Positions 44,918-52,212 of a stretch of DNA of 64,000 nucleotides are shown piece after piece (the first letter of the stretch is position 1; every line of letters begins with the position of its first letter). A program made the position numbers and the translations under genes. The DNA is from Falsirhodobacter halotolerans. Its GTDB lineage: Bacteria > Pseudomonadota > Alphaproteobacteria > Rhodobacterales > Rhodobacteraceae. A model generated the notes under the pieces. That model had not been told where the DNA came from. It worked only from the letters and a program-made list of their open reading frames with translations, and did no database searches. The stretch is taken from contig NZ_JALJAZ010000001.1 in the NCBI RefSeq assembly GCF_022899245.1, forward strand, positions 1,209,501 through 1,273,500, in the 5' to 3' direction.

Positions 44918-45950
44918 CGAAAGCCTTGGCAGCTGGTCCACGGTGCAGGACGGGCCGATCTGGTATCGCGTGGGCGTCCTGCCCGTGTCGGGCACCCTTC
45001 GCGCCACGCGGGCGGGACGGGCCGAGGTGATGCTGGTCGGCGCGGGGGGCACGGGGTCATCCTCGCCCGAAGGCGGCGGTGGCGGCGCGGGCTATCTGTT
45101 GACGCGATGGCTCGACATCGCGCCGGGGGACATCGCGATCACCGTGGGATCCGCGCCCTCGGCCTCCGCTGCGCTTGGCGGCACCACCTCGGCCTTCGGC
45201 CTGATCGCCCCCGGCGGGGGCGGTGGCAATTCCGGCAATGGTGGGAACGGCAGCGGATCCAGCGGCACCAGCGGCAGCACCCCGATCACCATCGGCGGGA
45301 TCGGGGATCCCGGCAACAATGGCGGCCGCAATTCCCGTGGCGGGCGCGGGGCGCGGGCGGGCGGTGGTGGCGGCTCCACCACGGCGGCGGGCGGGGATGC
45401 GGCCACGGGTGTGCCCGGTGCGGGTGCGCAGGGGGTTGTGGTCAATTGGACCGGCCCCCGGTGGGTGCTGGCCCCCGGCGGCAACGGCGCGGTCGAACAG
45501 GCCTCGCCCCTGCCGCGCCCCGAGGGCTTCGCCAATCCCGGCGCGGGCGGCGGGGCGGGCACCGATCCCTATGCCGCGCAATCGGGCGTGGTGCTGGTGC
45601 GCTATGTGCTACGCCAGGCGCTGACGATCGGCGTGGCGTCGCCAGCGACGCAGGGCGCGGCAGTGGGCCATGCCGTGCGCGCGGCGGGGGTGGCGGGCGC
45701 GATGCCCACGCCTGCCGCCGCCATGCTGGCCCGTGCGGTGCGCGCCGTGGCCGTGCAGGCCCCCGTGGGGACGGTGCGGACCTCGGCCTATGGCCTTGCC
45801 CTGCGGAAGGCGAGTCTGGGCCTGTCCGCGCCCCCGGTGGGGGCGGCGGTCGTGGCGGGCATCGCCCTTCCCTACATCATCCGGGGCCGCGTGGCCTTTG
45901 CCGAACACAGCCGCAGCTGGACCAGCGATCCGGGGCGGCGCTTCACCTGA
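44904..45950 (+). CDS. Glycine-rich tail fibre/tip protein
   Basis: 348 residues (ATG 44904; second ATG 44910). The central part (about 50-210) is a run of glycine-rich stretches (GGGGGAGYLLTRW, GGGGGNSGNGGNG) like the polyglycine fibre tips that phages use for receptor contact. C-terminal alanine-rich helices end with SRSWTSDPGRRFT. Likely host recognition. Confidence 0.65.
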   Translation: MPMFDESLGSWSTVQDGPIWYRVGVLPVSGTLRATRAGRAEVMLVGAGGTGSSSPEGGGGGAGYLLTRWLDIAPGDIAITVGSAPSASAALGGTTSAFGLIAPGGGGGNSGNGGNGSGSSGTSGSTPITIGGIGDPGNNGGRNSRGGRGARAGGGGGSTTAAGGDAATGVPGAGAQGVVVNWTGPRWVLAPGGNGAVEQASPLPRPEGFANPGAGGGAGTDPYAAQSGVVLVRYVLRQALTIGVASPATQGAAVGHAVRAAGVAGAMPTPAAAMLARAVRAVAVQAPVGTVRTSAYGLALRKASLGLSAPPVGAAVVAGIALPYIIRGRVAFAEHSRSWTSDPGRRFT

Positions 45951-45964
45951 CATCGAGGATCCTC

Positions 45965-46291
45965 ATGGCCGATACATTCACCATCAAGCAGGGCGACACC
46001 TCGCCCGCGCTTGCCCGTGTGCTGGAGACGGCGCAGGGGCCGATCCCGCTGGAGGTCGGGGACCGGGTGACCTTCTCGATGCGGCGGCCCTATGGCGGGC
46101 CGGTGATCGTGGATCGCCAGCCTTGCCAGATCCGCGAGGGCAACGTGGTGGTCTACTTCTGGCACGACCGTGACACCGCCGTGCCGGGGCTGCATGAGGG
46201 AGAGTTCCAGATCACCCGCGCGGACGGGTCGATCGAGACGGTGCCGAACGGCGGCTATCTTGTCGTGAACGTGGTGGAGACGGTCGCGTGA
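45965..46291 (+). CDS. Baseplate-type protein, BppU-like
   Basis: 108 residues from ATG 45965 (GAGGA upstream): FTIKQGDTSPALARVLE, EVGDRVTFSMRRPYGG, VVYFWHDRDTAVPGLHEGEFQI. This matches the N-terminal domain of phage upper baseplate proteins (BppU/DUF2479). Only the one domain is present. Confidence 0.7.
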   Translation: MADTFTIKQGDTSPALARVLETAQGPIPLEVGDRVTFSMRRPYGGPVIVDRQPCQIREGNVVVYFWHDRDTAVPGLHEGEFQITRADGSIETVPNGGYLVVNVVETVA

Positions 46292-46530
46292 ACCTCGACC
46301 TCATCATCGAAAGGTTCGGGCTGGTCGGCTTGGTGCTGATCGGTATGGCCGGCGCGCTGCTGATCCTGTGGCGGCGATTGACGGAGGTGCAGGACGCGCG
46401 GATTGCCGACCAGGAGCGCAACGCCGAACGGCTGGCGAAGCTCTCGACCGAATCCACCACCGCGATGCGCGACGTGGGGGGAGACCTCACGACCTTGGCC
46501 CAGGTCATCAAGGATCGTCGCAATGGGTAG
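46288..46530 (+). CDS. Small membrane protein with coiled coil
   Basis: 80 residues, GTG start in a GTGA overlap. One membrane helix at residues 11-29 (FGLVGLVLIGMAGALLILW), then a coiled coil ending in RRNG. This topology is that of lysis accessory proteins (Rz-like spanins or holin-associated) in phage lysis modules; role inferred. Confidence 0.6.
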   Translation: MNLDLIIERFGLVGLVLIGMAGALLILWRRLTEVQDARIADQERNAERLAKLSTESTTAMRDVGGDLTTLAQVIKDRRNG

Positions 46531-46720
46531 GCTCATGGACATCCTGACCGGACGCCGCGCGGCCGAACGGCGCGAGGTTCGCGATCGGTTTGAACTGCAG
46601 GCCGACATCGCCGTGGCCGTCGTGCAGGCCGAGGCGGACGAGCTGCGCCGCAAGCGGGACGCCCTGCAAGGCGTCCTGGACGAATTTACCGAACGCAGGA
46701 GGGGGCGGAACGATGCCTGA
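46523..46720 (+). CDS. Small coiled-coil phage protein
   Basis: 65 residues, almost all charged helix (TGRRAAERREVRDRFELQADIAVAVVQAEADELRRKRDALQGVL). It overlaps both neighbours and follows the membrane protein; it could be a partner in lysis, but shows no lipobox or signal peptide. Confidence 0.55.
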   Translation: MGRLMDILTGRRAAERREVRDRFELQADIAVAVVQAEADELRRKRDALQGVLDEFTERRRGRNDA

Positions 46721-47132
46721 ACTGGTGAAAGACTTGGCCCTGATGGCCGACACGCTGGTGACGGCGGTGCTGGTGCTGCTGCACCTGCTGATCCTGCGGG
46801 GGTTCCTGCCGTTGTTCCTGCGCCCGGACGGCACGGCGGTGTGGCATCTGGCGGCCAGCTATGTCTGGCTCTCCAGCGCGATCGGGGCGCGGGCGATCTA
46901 CTGGGCCTATGCGCCCGAGGTGGTGCGGACGTTTCTGGGGCGGGGGATCGTGAACGTGCTGTTCGGGGTGGCGCTGATCTATGGCGCGTATCTGGTGCTG
47001 AAGCTTTTGTGGCTGATCATCCCCGACATCGACCGAGGCAAGTATTCGATCCTGACCGCACCATGGTATCCCGCGTCCAGCGAATGGCGGATTAGTGTGC
47101 TGCTGAACCTGCTGCGCCGGACGCGGGGGTAG
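46713..47132 (+). CDS. Phage membrane protein with three or four helices
   Basis: 139 residues from ATG 46713: hydrophobic stretches LVTAVLVLLHLLILRGFLPLF, LAASYVWLSSAIGARAIYWAY and IVNVLFGVALIYGAYLVLKLLWLII, with a charged C-terminal tail. It is the last gene before the Hint-gene block and lies where a holin-like gene would be expected, but similarity is not clear. Confidence 0.6.
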   Translation: MPELVKDLALMADTLVTAVLVLLHLLILRGFLPLFLRPDGTAVWHLAASYVWLSSAIGARAIYWAYAPEVVRTFLGRGIVNVLFGVALIYGAYLVLKLLWLIIPDIDRGKYSILTAPWYPASSEWRISVLLNLLRRTRG

Positions 47133-47330
47133 TTTATAGCCCCCGGTAACTCGTGTTATAGTGACAGCCATCCCGCGAGCGAAAGTCTTTCAGACCAGTT
47201 TACTAACGAAAGTTATGGCTATTTAGCATATGCGAACGATTAGTTAACAATCTAACAACTATAAGTTGAACGAATCGCCAATCCTTTTTTATCTCTCACC
47301 CTTCAGGGCAAATATGTAAGGACGATAGCG

Positions 47331-48986
47331 ATGGTTGAGGCGGTTAAACTTCCGGTCGATTCGACTGTTGACGCGACCCAAATGGCGCAAACGATGTTCG
47401 GGAGCGGTGTGCAGCTTGTCTCTGCACAGTATTCCGGGAATGCGATCTCCAAGGGCATCTATACGAACGGTGACGCTGTCTCCCCGGGCGTCGTTCCATC
47501 GAACTCCGGGGTCATCCTGTCGACAGGTCGCGCGTCAGATTTTACAGCAGATACCGGGTCCGGAGACGCCAACCAGCGCGGTGATCTGACAACCGAAACA
47601 AATGGTGTCGATAACAATCCATATCTAAATGAGATTGCTGGCGGAGAAACGTTCGACGGTGCTATCCTCGAAGCATCGTTTATCCCTCAGGGATCGACAC
47701 TGACTATGCAGCTTGTATTCTCGTCAGAAGAATATCCCGAGTATGCAGGCACAGGTTTCAACGATGCTGTCGCGATTTTTGTCAATGGCGAGCGAGCTGT
47801 GTTGTCGATCGGTAACGGCGATATCTCGATCACCAACATCACGAGGGGTGGTACGAATGCCGACGGCAATCCGATCACCCCAAGCAACGAAAACCTGTAT
47901 GTCGACAACGCGGGAAGCCAATACAACACCGAGATGGACGGCTTTACCATCACGCTGACATTGAAAGCGCCTGTCAATCCCGGCCAAGTGAACAACATCT
48001 TCATCGGCATCGCGGATGCTGGAGATCGACAGTTTGACTCAAACCTCCTTATTGCGGCCGATAGTGTGCAAACCGCTGTCATTGCTTCTGATTTCAACGG
48101 CGAAATGAACGTCGGAACGTCGAAAACATTCGATGTCCTGGCGGATGCACAGGCAGGCGCCGGTGCGACCCTGACAATCACCCAGATCAACGGGCAAGAT
48201 GTGGTCGCTGGCGATAGTGTCGTGCTTGTGTCAGGCACCGTTGTGACGTTGAACCCGGATGGGACCCTGACATTCGATGCATCCGATACTCCCGGCACGG
48301 AGACGATCAGCTATACTATATCGGATCAAACCGGCACGACCGACGTAGGGTTTGTTACGGTCGAGGTCGCGCCTTGCTTCACGCGCGGGACACTGATCGA
48401 AACGCCCACAGGTCCGGTTCCGATCGAGCAGTTGAGGTCAGGCGATCTTGTCGAAACGAGAGACAATGGTCCCCAACCGATCCTGTGGCTCGGCCACAGC
48501 GCTATCGATGAGAAGGGGTTGAAACATAACCCGAAGCTGAAACCTATACGCATCAAGGCCGGTGCTTTGGGGGTGGCTTTGCCGTTGGTAGATCTGGTTG
48601 TGTCACCGCAACACCGCATCCTCATTCGTTCAAAAATCGCGCAGTCGATGTTCGGCATTGGAGAGGTTCTTGTTGCAGCCAAGCAGCTGTTGTCTATCGA
48701 AGGCATCGACGTTGTCGAGACCGCCAGCAGTGTCGACTACTACCATATCCTGCTGGCGCAGCATGATATGATTTTCTCGAACGGTGCGTGGACCGAGTCC
48801 CTTTTCACGGGCCCCCAAGCGTTGAAATCCTTGTCCGAGGAAGGTCGGGAAGAAATTATGCAGATCTTCCCGGAATTGCGCGGTGAAGACGGGCGTCCGA
48901 ACCCGGCGCGTTTGTTTCCGAAGGGTCGTTTGTGCCGTGAGTTGGCGGACCGCCATGCGGAAAGCGGTCTGGCTCTTGCCTACTAA
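47331..48986 (+). CDS. Choice-of-anchor-L / Hint-domain protein (prophage cargo)
   Basis: 551 residues. N-terminal choice-of-anchor L domain (about 15-245: SGNAISKGIYTN, GVILSTGRASDF, LVFSSEEYPEYAGTGFNDAVAIFVNGE), then a VCBS/Ig-like segment (about 250-345), then a Hint_2 autoprocessing domain. Its N-terminal residue is Cys349 (PCFTRGTLIETPTG); further conserved positions are His428 in SPQHRILIRS, His472 in YYHILLAQH and His478. This Cys/His set is that of hedgehog/intein-type self-cleavage (thioester at the Cys), with no C-terminal splice partner. Probably secreted and self-cleaved. It has its own AT-richer leader of about 200 bp and no overlap with the phage operon. Confidence 0.85.
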   Translation: MVEAVKLPVDSTVDATQMAQTMFGSGVQLVSAQYSGNAISKGIYTNGDAVSPGVVPSNSGVILSTGRASDFTADTGSGDANQRGDLTTETNGVDNNPYLNEIAGGETFDGAILEASFIPQGSTLTMQLVFSSEEYPEYAGTGFNDAVAIFVNGERAVLSIGNGDISITNITRGGTNADGNPITPSNENLYVDNAGSQYNTEMDGFTITLTLKAPVNPGQVNNIFIGIADAGDRQFDSNLLIAADSVQTAVIASDFNGEMNVGTSKTFDVLADAQAGAGATLTITQINGQDVVAGDSVVLVSGTVVTLNPDGTLTFDASDTPGTETISYTISDQTGTTDVGFVTVEVAPCFTRGTLIETPTGPVPIEQLRSGDLVETRDNGPQPILWLGHSAIDEKGLKHNPKLKPIRIKAGALGVALPLVDLVVSPQHRILIRSKIAQSMFGIGEVLVAAKQLLSIEGIDVVETASSVDYYHILLAQHDMIFSNGAWTESLFTGPQALKSLSEEGREEIMQIFPELRGEDGRPNPARLFPKGRLCRELADRHAESGLALAY

Positions 48987-49044
48987 GGCGCGACTGCGCT
49001 TTGCATTGACTGCCTAACAAACTGCTTCCGATTGTTTTTGAAAA

Positions 49045-49087
49045 CCCCGCCTCGTGCGGGGTTTTTGCATATCAGGAGACCATCATG
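49045..49087 (+). repeat. 43-bp hairpin/RBS repeat, copy A
   Basis: Starts with the terminator hairpin CCCCGC-CTCGT-GCGGGG-TTTTT, followed by GCATATCAGGAGACCATCATG. 38 of 43 bases match copy B at 50411. The ATG at 49085 opens only a 14-codon frame, so copy A now lacks a proper gene behind it. Confidence 0.8.
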
Positions 49088-49221
49088 AAACGTGTCCAAT
49101 GGTATTGGACGGCGGGTACCCCGGCATGATCCAAGTCGAAGCTTGCAACGTTGATAACGCTTTAGATGTGGTTCAGAACGCCCTAAGGTTGTATGCTTTG
49201 CCTTCTTGAGGGAGGAACGAC

Positions 49222-49431
49222 TTGCCACATAGAACACTTGCCTACTCTGTACACTATGCGACGGGATCATTCACGGGTCCGGATGACGCATCAGTGTTGT
49301 ACGAATTCTCCGATGTACTGGCCCGTTACGGCGTTCCGATGCCGGAAGGTGAACTCAATGAAAGCCGCCTGCGCAAAGCTATATCAGACGCTGGCCGGCA
49401 AGATCAGATTACCTTCGATCTGAGTGACTGA
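49222..49431 (+). CDS. Small hypothetical protein (TTG start)
   Basis: 69 residues; the TTG at 49222 follows GAGGGAGGAACGAC, a strong binding site, whereas no ATG is equally placed. It reads MPHRTLAYSVHYATGSF, then YEFSDVLARYGVPMPEGEL and an acidic end. Not recognised. Part of the cargo block between the 43-bp repeats. Confidence 0.5.
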   Translation: MPHRTLAYSVHYATGSFTGPDDASVLYEFSDVLARYGVPMPEGELNESRLRKAISDAGRQDQITFDLSD

Positions 49432-49516
49432 TAGTCTTGTGCTAAGTTGGCTTGAAGCGCTGAGATGAAGGCGCTTACGCCCTCACCTCACCATGATGTC
49501 TCAGCCCTTTTGACGT

Positions 49517-49705
49517 CTAGGGAGTGGCCACGAAGAGTTTAGGCCCCCATAGAACGATCACGGAGCCGATAAGCAAAAGTACCCAGTGATAGATTGTTCG
49601 CCAGGGTTCGCGCTTGAGAAAGCCTAGCCTGGTATGTGCGGAATTCTCTACGGCATCATTTTTGCGCGCATTGTCGGCGCTTTGCCGACCTTGATCATGT
49701 TCCAT
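49517..49705 (-). CDS. Small single-helix membrane protein
   Basis: 62 residues: a polar N-terminal part (EHDQGRQSADNARKNDAVE) and one membrane helix at 41-57 (HWVLLLIGSVIVLWGPKLF). Leftward. Function unknown. It resembles the other single-helix small protein at 61531 in layout, though not in sequence. Confidence 0.5.
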   Translation of the reverse strand: MEHDQGRQSADNARKNDAVENSAHTRLGFLKREPWRTIYHWVLLLIGSVIVLWGPKLFVATP

Positions 49706-49742
49706 GAAGATTGGTCCTGAACAGATTACCGCGTAACGCGGA

Positions 49743-50105
49743 TTAAGTGGTGAACCTGTTCAGAGATGGCGGGGCACGTGATCGATAGCCTGCGGGGCAT
49801 AGCTCAGCGTATGAGCATTCATGTCGCGCGGCGCGAGGGAGTCGGGATTCAGAAGGCCAGATCGGGGGATCCGATAAGGCGGCCGGTGGTACGAATTTTG
49901 CGGGTGTGGTTTTATCCTCGCCGACCCTAATGCCCTGAGGGTTTTTCAGCAGTGCAACCTTGGTAAGTTGCAGCTGTGCGGTGACTATCTCGGCGGAGCG
50001 ATTATGGGGAATGTCCGGCGGGGTTAGTGCAAAGCCGATCCACGCCGCGGCCAGTAGAAGGGCCGTTGCAATCTGTCTCAAGCATATGAGGATTGGGTAA
50101 TTCAC
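49743..50105 (-). CDS. Possible secreted small protein
   Basis: 120 residues from a GTG at 50105, with a signal-peptide-like start (IATALLLAAAWIGFALTPP). No good ribosome binding site is seen, but it lies 9 bp after tatA and may be coupled to it. The second half is basic and lacks recognisable motifs. Real gene status uncertain. Confidence 0.35.
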   Translation of the reverse strand: MNYPILICLRQIATALLLAAAWIGFALTPPDIPHNRSAEIVTAQLQLTKVALLKNPQGIRVGEDKTTPAKFVPPAALSDPPIWPSESRLPRAARHECSYAELCPAGYRSRAPPSLNRFTT

Positions 50106-50114
50106 GTTTAGGCT

Positions 50115-50309
50115 TTAGCGGATCTCAGGATCTTTCGAGACTGGCGGTGCTGCGGTCGTATCCGCTTCACCTTCGGCTATGCCTCTTTTGAACGCACTGA
50201 AGCCGCGTCCGATCTCGCCCATCATTCCGGCGACTTTTCCTTGTCCAAAGATCACCAAGGCCACAACGGCGACGACCAGGATGTGTGAGAGACTGAACGC
50301 ACCCGACAT
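50115..50309 (-). CDS. TatA/TatE-family protein translocase subunit (cargo)
   Basis: 64 residues. A TatA-type layout: short N-terminal part, one membrane helix (HILVVAVVALVIFG), then the FGQGK hinge and an amphipathic helix (VAGMMGEIGRGFSAFKRGIAEGE). TatA units form the pore for folded proteins of the twin-arginine pathway. The start at 50309 is preceded by GGAG 6 bp away. It is unusual cargo for a prophage. No tatB or tatC is adjacent, so any function must use the host Tat apparatus. Confidence 0.7.
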   Translation of the reverse strand: MSGAFSLSHILVVAVVALVIFGQGKVAGMMGEIGRGFSAFKRGIAEGEADTTAAPPVSKDPEIR

Positions 50310-50410
50310 GTGATTCTCCATTGTCAGTGAGAGCGTGTCATACACCGTTCGCAGCCGACCGCGAAGTATTCCGATTGACGGAAGTCAGCCCGGAAAACGC
50401 TACCACCCCC

Positions 50411-50453
50411 CCCCGCCTCATGCGGGGTTTTTTCATATAAGGAGACCACGATG
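50411..50453 (+). repeat. 43-bp hairpin/RBS repeat, copy B
   Basis: CCCCGC-CTCAT-GCGGGG-TTTTTT hairpin followed by CATATAAGGAGACCACGATG, ending on the start codon of the endolysin. It is 38/43 identical to copy A. The hairpin can end transcription, and the T-run leads into the ribosome binding site. Confidence 0.85.
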
Positions 50454-51281
50454 ATCCCAGTTGGGTTCAAGGGCCGCGCGCTGGCGCTGGCCGCGATCGA
50501 TATTGCCCGCATCGGACGGCGCATTGGCGTGGGCGAGGACGAGATCCGCGCCGTGATCGAGGTGGAGACCTCGGGCGGCGGGTTCGACCGCCAGGGCCGC
50601 CCTAAGATACTGTTCGAGCCGCATGTGTTCTGGCGCGAGCTTGGCGCCGGGCAGAAGCGCACGGCGGCGGAGGGGCAGGGGCTGGCCTATCCCAAGTGGG
50701 GGACACGGCCTTATCCGGCGGACAGTTATCCCCGCTTGGAGCTGGCGATGAAGATCGACGCCCGAGCGGCGCTGCGCTCGGCGTCGTGGGGGTTGGGGCA
50801 GATCATGGGGTTCAACCACAAGGCGGCGGGCTATGCCAATGCCGGGGACATGGTGGCCGCGTTCTGTGATGCGGAAGCCCTGCATCTGGAGGCAATGGTG
50901 CGGTTCATCCAGTCCGAAGGGCTGGACGATGACCTGCGCCGCCATGACTGGTCCGGCTTCTCGCGGGGCTACAACGGGGCGGGCTATGCGCAGCACAGCT
51001 ATCACACCCGCCTCGCTGCTGCTTTCAAACGCTGGCAGGCCATCCCGGACGTGCTGGCGCCGGACCTTCCCAAGATCGGCCTTGGGGCGCGGGGCAAGGA
51101 GGTGAAGACCGCGCAGCAGCGGCTGCTGGTGGCGGGGCACGATCCCCGCGGCGTCGATGGCTGGTTCGGCGCGAACACCCGCGCGGTCGCCATCGATTTT
51201 CAATCCGCCCATGGCCTCGTGCCGGACGGTATCATCGGGCCCAAGACCTGGGCCGTTCTCAACACGGAGATTGTCGCATGA
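50451..51281 (+). CDS. Endolysin, N-acetylmuramidase with peptidoglycan-binding domain
   Basis: 276 residues. The N-acetylmuramidase domain (about 15-205) has EDEIRAVIEVETSGGGFD (catalytic Glu region), RPKILFEPHVFWREL, SWGLGQIMGFNHKAAGY and GYNGAGYAQHSYHTRLAAAF. A C-terminal PG-binding domain follows (about 213-272: GKEVKTAQQRLLVAGHDP, GWFGANTRAVAIDFQ, LVPDGIIGPKTW). No signal peptide, so a holin is needed for exit; a holin-like gene follows with an ATGA overlap. Degraded copies occur at 58968 and 61433. Confidence 0.9.
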   Translation: MIPVGFKGRALALAAIDIARIGRRIGVGEDEIRAVIEVETSGGGFDRQGRPKILFEPHVFWRELGAGQKRTAAEGQGLAYPKWGTRPYPADSYPRLELAMKIDARAALRSASWGLGQIMGFNHKAAGYANAGDMVAAFCDAEALHLEAMVRFIQSEGLDDDLRRHDWSGFSRGYNGAGYAQHSYHTRLAAAFKRWQAIPDVLAPDLPKIGLGARGKEVKTAQQRLLVAGHDPRGVDGWFGANTRAVAIDFQSAHGLVPDGIIGPKTWAVLNTEIVA

Positions 51282-51487
51282 AACTCGCAACCCAACTGTC
51301 GGCGCTGCCGACGAACAAGCTGCTGACCGGATCGGCCATTGGCCCGATCGCCACCGCCGCATGGGCGGAGGTGATGGCCGCGGCCGCGCCCGCGCTGGCA
51401 GGGCCGGGCATGTCCGGGCTGATCGGCTTCATTGCCGCAATCGTGGTAGGATACTTTGTGCCGGATCGGGTGAACGAGGGGCGGTGA
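51278..51487 (+). CDS. Holin-like small membrane protein
   Basis: 69 residues. Hydrophobic segments about 33-45 and 46-62 (ALAGPGMSGLIGFIAAIVVGYFVPD), short polar tail VNEGR. Size, position after the endolysin and ATGA overlap fit a holin or holin-accessory protein. A related 3' fragment lies at 51946. Confidence 0.65.
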   Translation: MKLATQLSALPTNKLLTGSAIGPIATAAWAEVMAAAAPALAGPGMSGLIGFIAAIVVGYFVPDRVNEGR

Positions 51488-51498
51488 AGGTCAAAAGC

Positions 51499-51522
51499 AA
51501 AACCGCCCGAAAGGGCGGTTTT
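51499..51522. terminator. Bidirectional intrinsic terminator
   Basis: AAAACCGCCC - GAAA - GGGCGGTTTT, a perfect 10-bp stem with A-run and T-run on either side. It ends the lysis operon and serves the convergent gene at 51543-51887. Confidence 0.9.
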
Positions 51523-51542
51523 CCTGACCGACTGGCGTTTGT

Positions 51543-51887
51543 TCAGATGACAACCTGAGAGTGCTGAACGACGGTCCAATCCTCGTGAGCGCGACGGCGG
51601 TACACAGAGGTGCAGGTCGCATGGAAGCGTGTTTCGTCCTTTACGGCCTCTACCTTATAGCCGATCACAATAAGGCCCTCCTGAGGTCGCTTGATGACCT
51701 CATCGGAGAAGGTGACGGTTTCCCACTTGGGAGTGCCTGACACTGTATCAGCAGCATCGCTCCCTGCCACTAGATGGGGGGCATGGCTTAAGGCCATTAC
51801 GCATTCGTCATCCACCCTTGAGTGATACCGTTCCTCGGACGCTTCCCACAGGCTGCGCTCAAATTCCCAAACACGCTTATCGTCCAT
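51543..51887 (-). CDS. SnoaL/DUF4440-like small protein
   Basis: 114 residues from ATG 51887 (ATG 51890 also possible; GGAG lies just before). WEFERSLWEASEERYHSRVDDECVMALSHAP then a beta-rich half with KWETVTFSDEVI, GYKVEAVKDETRFHATCTSVYRRRAHEDWTVVQHSQ. This is the pattern of SnoaL-type ketosteroid-isomerase-fold proteins (DUF4440). Leftward cargo between holin and its decayed copy. Confidence 0.7.
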   Translation of the reverse strand: MDDKRVWEFERSLWEASEERYHSRVDDECVMALSHAPHLVAGSDAADTVSGTPKWETVTFSDEVIKRPQEGLIVIGYKVEAVKDETRFHATCTSVYRRRAHEDWTVVQHSQVVI

Positions 51888-51945
51888 CATGCTCTCCTTG
51901 TGTAGGATAGCAACAGTTCGAAGATGGGTCTGTTCCAGACAATCG

Positions 51946-52059
51946 GCGATGCTGGCGGCCCGCGCGCTGGCGGGGTCTGACACGCACAGACTGACAGGCT
52001 TCATCGCAACAGTTATGGCGGGGTACTTCGTGCCGGACTGGGTGTACGGGGCGCAGTAA
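51946..52059 (+). pseudogene. Decayed copy of the holin 3' half
   Basis: Translates as ARALAGSDTHRLTGFIATV, then MAGYFVPDWVYGAQ-stop; the intact holin has APALAGPGMSGLIGFIAAI, VVGYFVPDRVNEGR. DNA similarity is clear over about 110 bp, the start half is missing. So the gene at 51543-51887 is flanked by holin sequence on both sides. Confidence 0.75.
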
Positions 52060-52212
52060 AACAAAAACTTTATGAATGATGGACTATTCTAGGCTACAGG
52101 AGGCAAGCCTACTTGGCCGGAAAATGACATCTGACAACATGGACGGCGACATGATCCTGCTCTAAGGTCCGCGTGATCCACCTAGTGGACGCTGCTATTG
52201 CAAGGATTAGAT

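Noticed and set aside
42864-46300. Diversity-generating retroelement acting on the fibre gene
   Set aside because: No reverse transcriptase gene or template/variable repeat pair was seen in the window.
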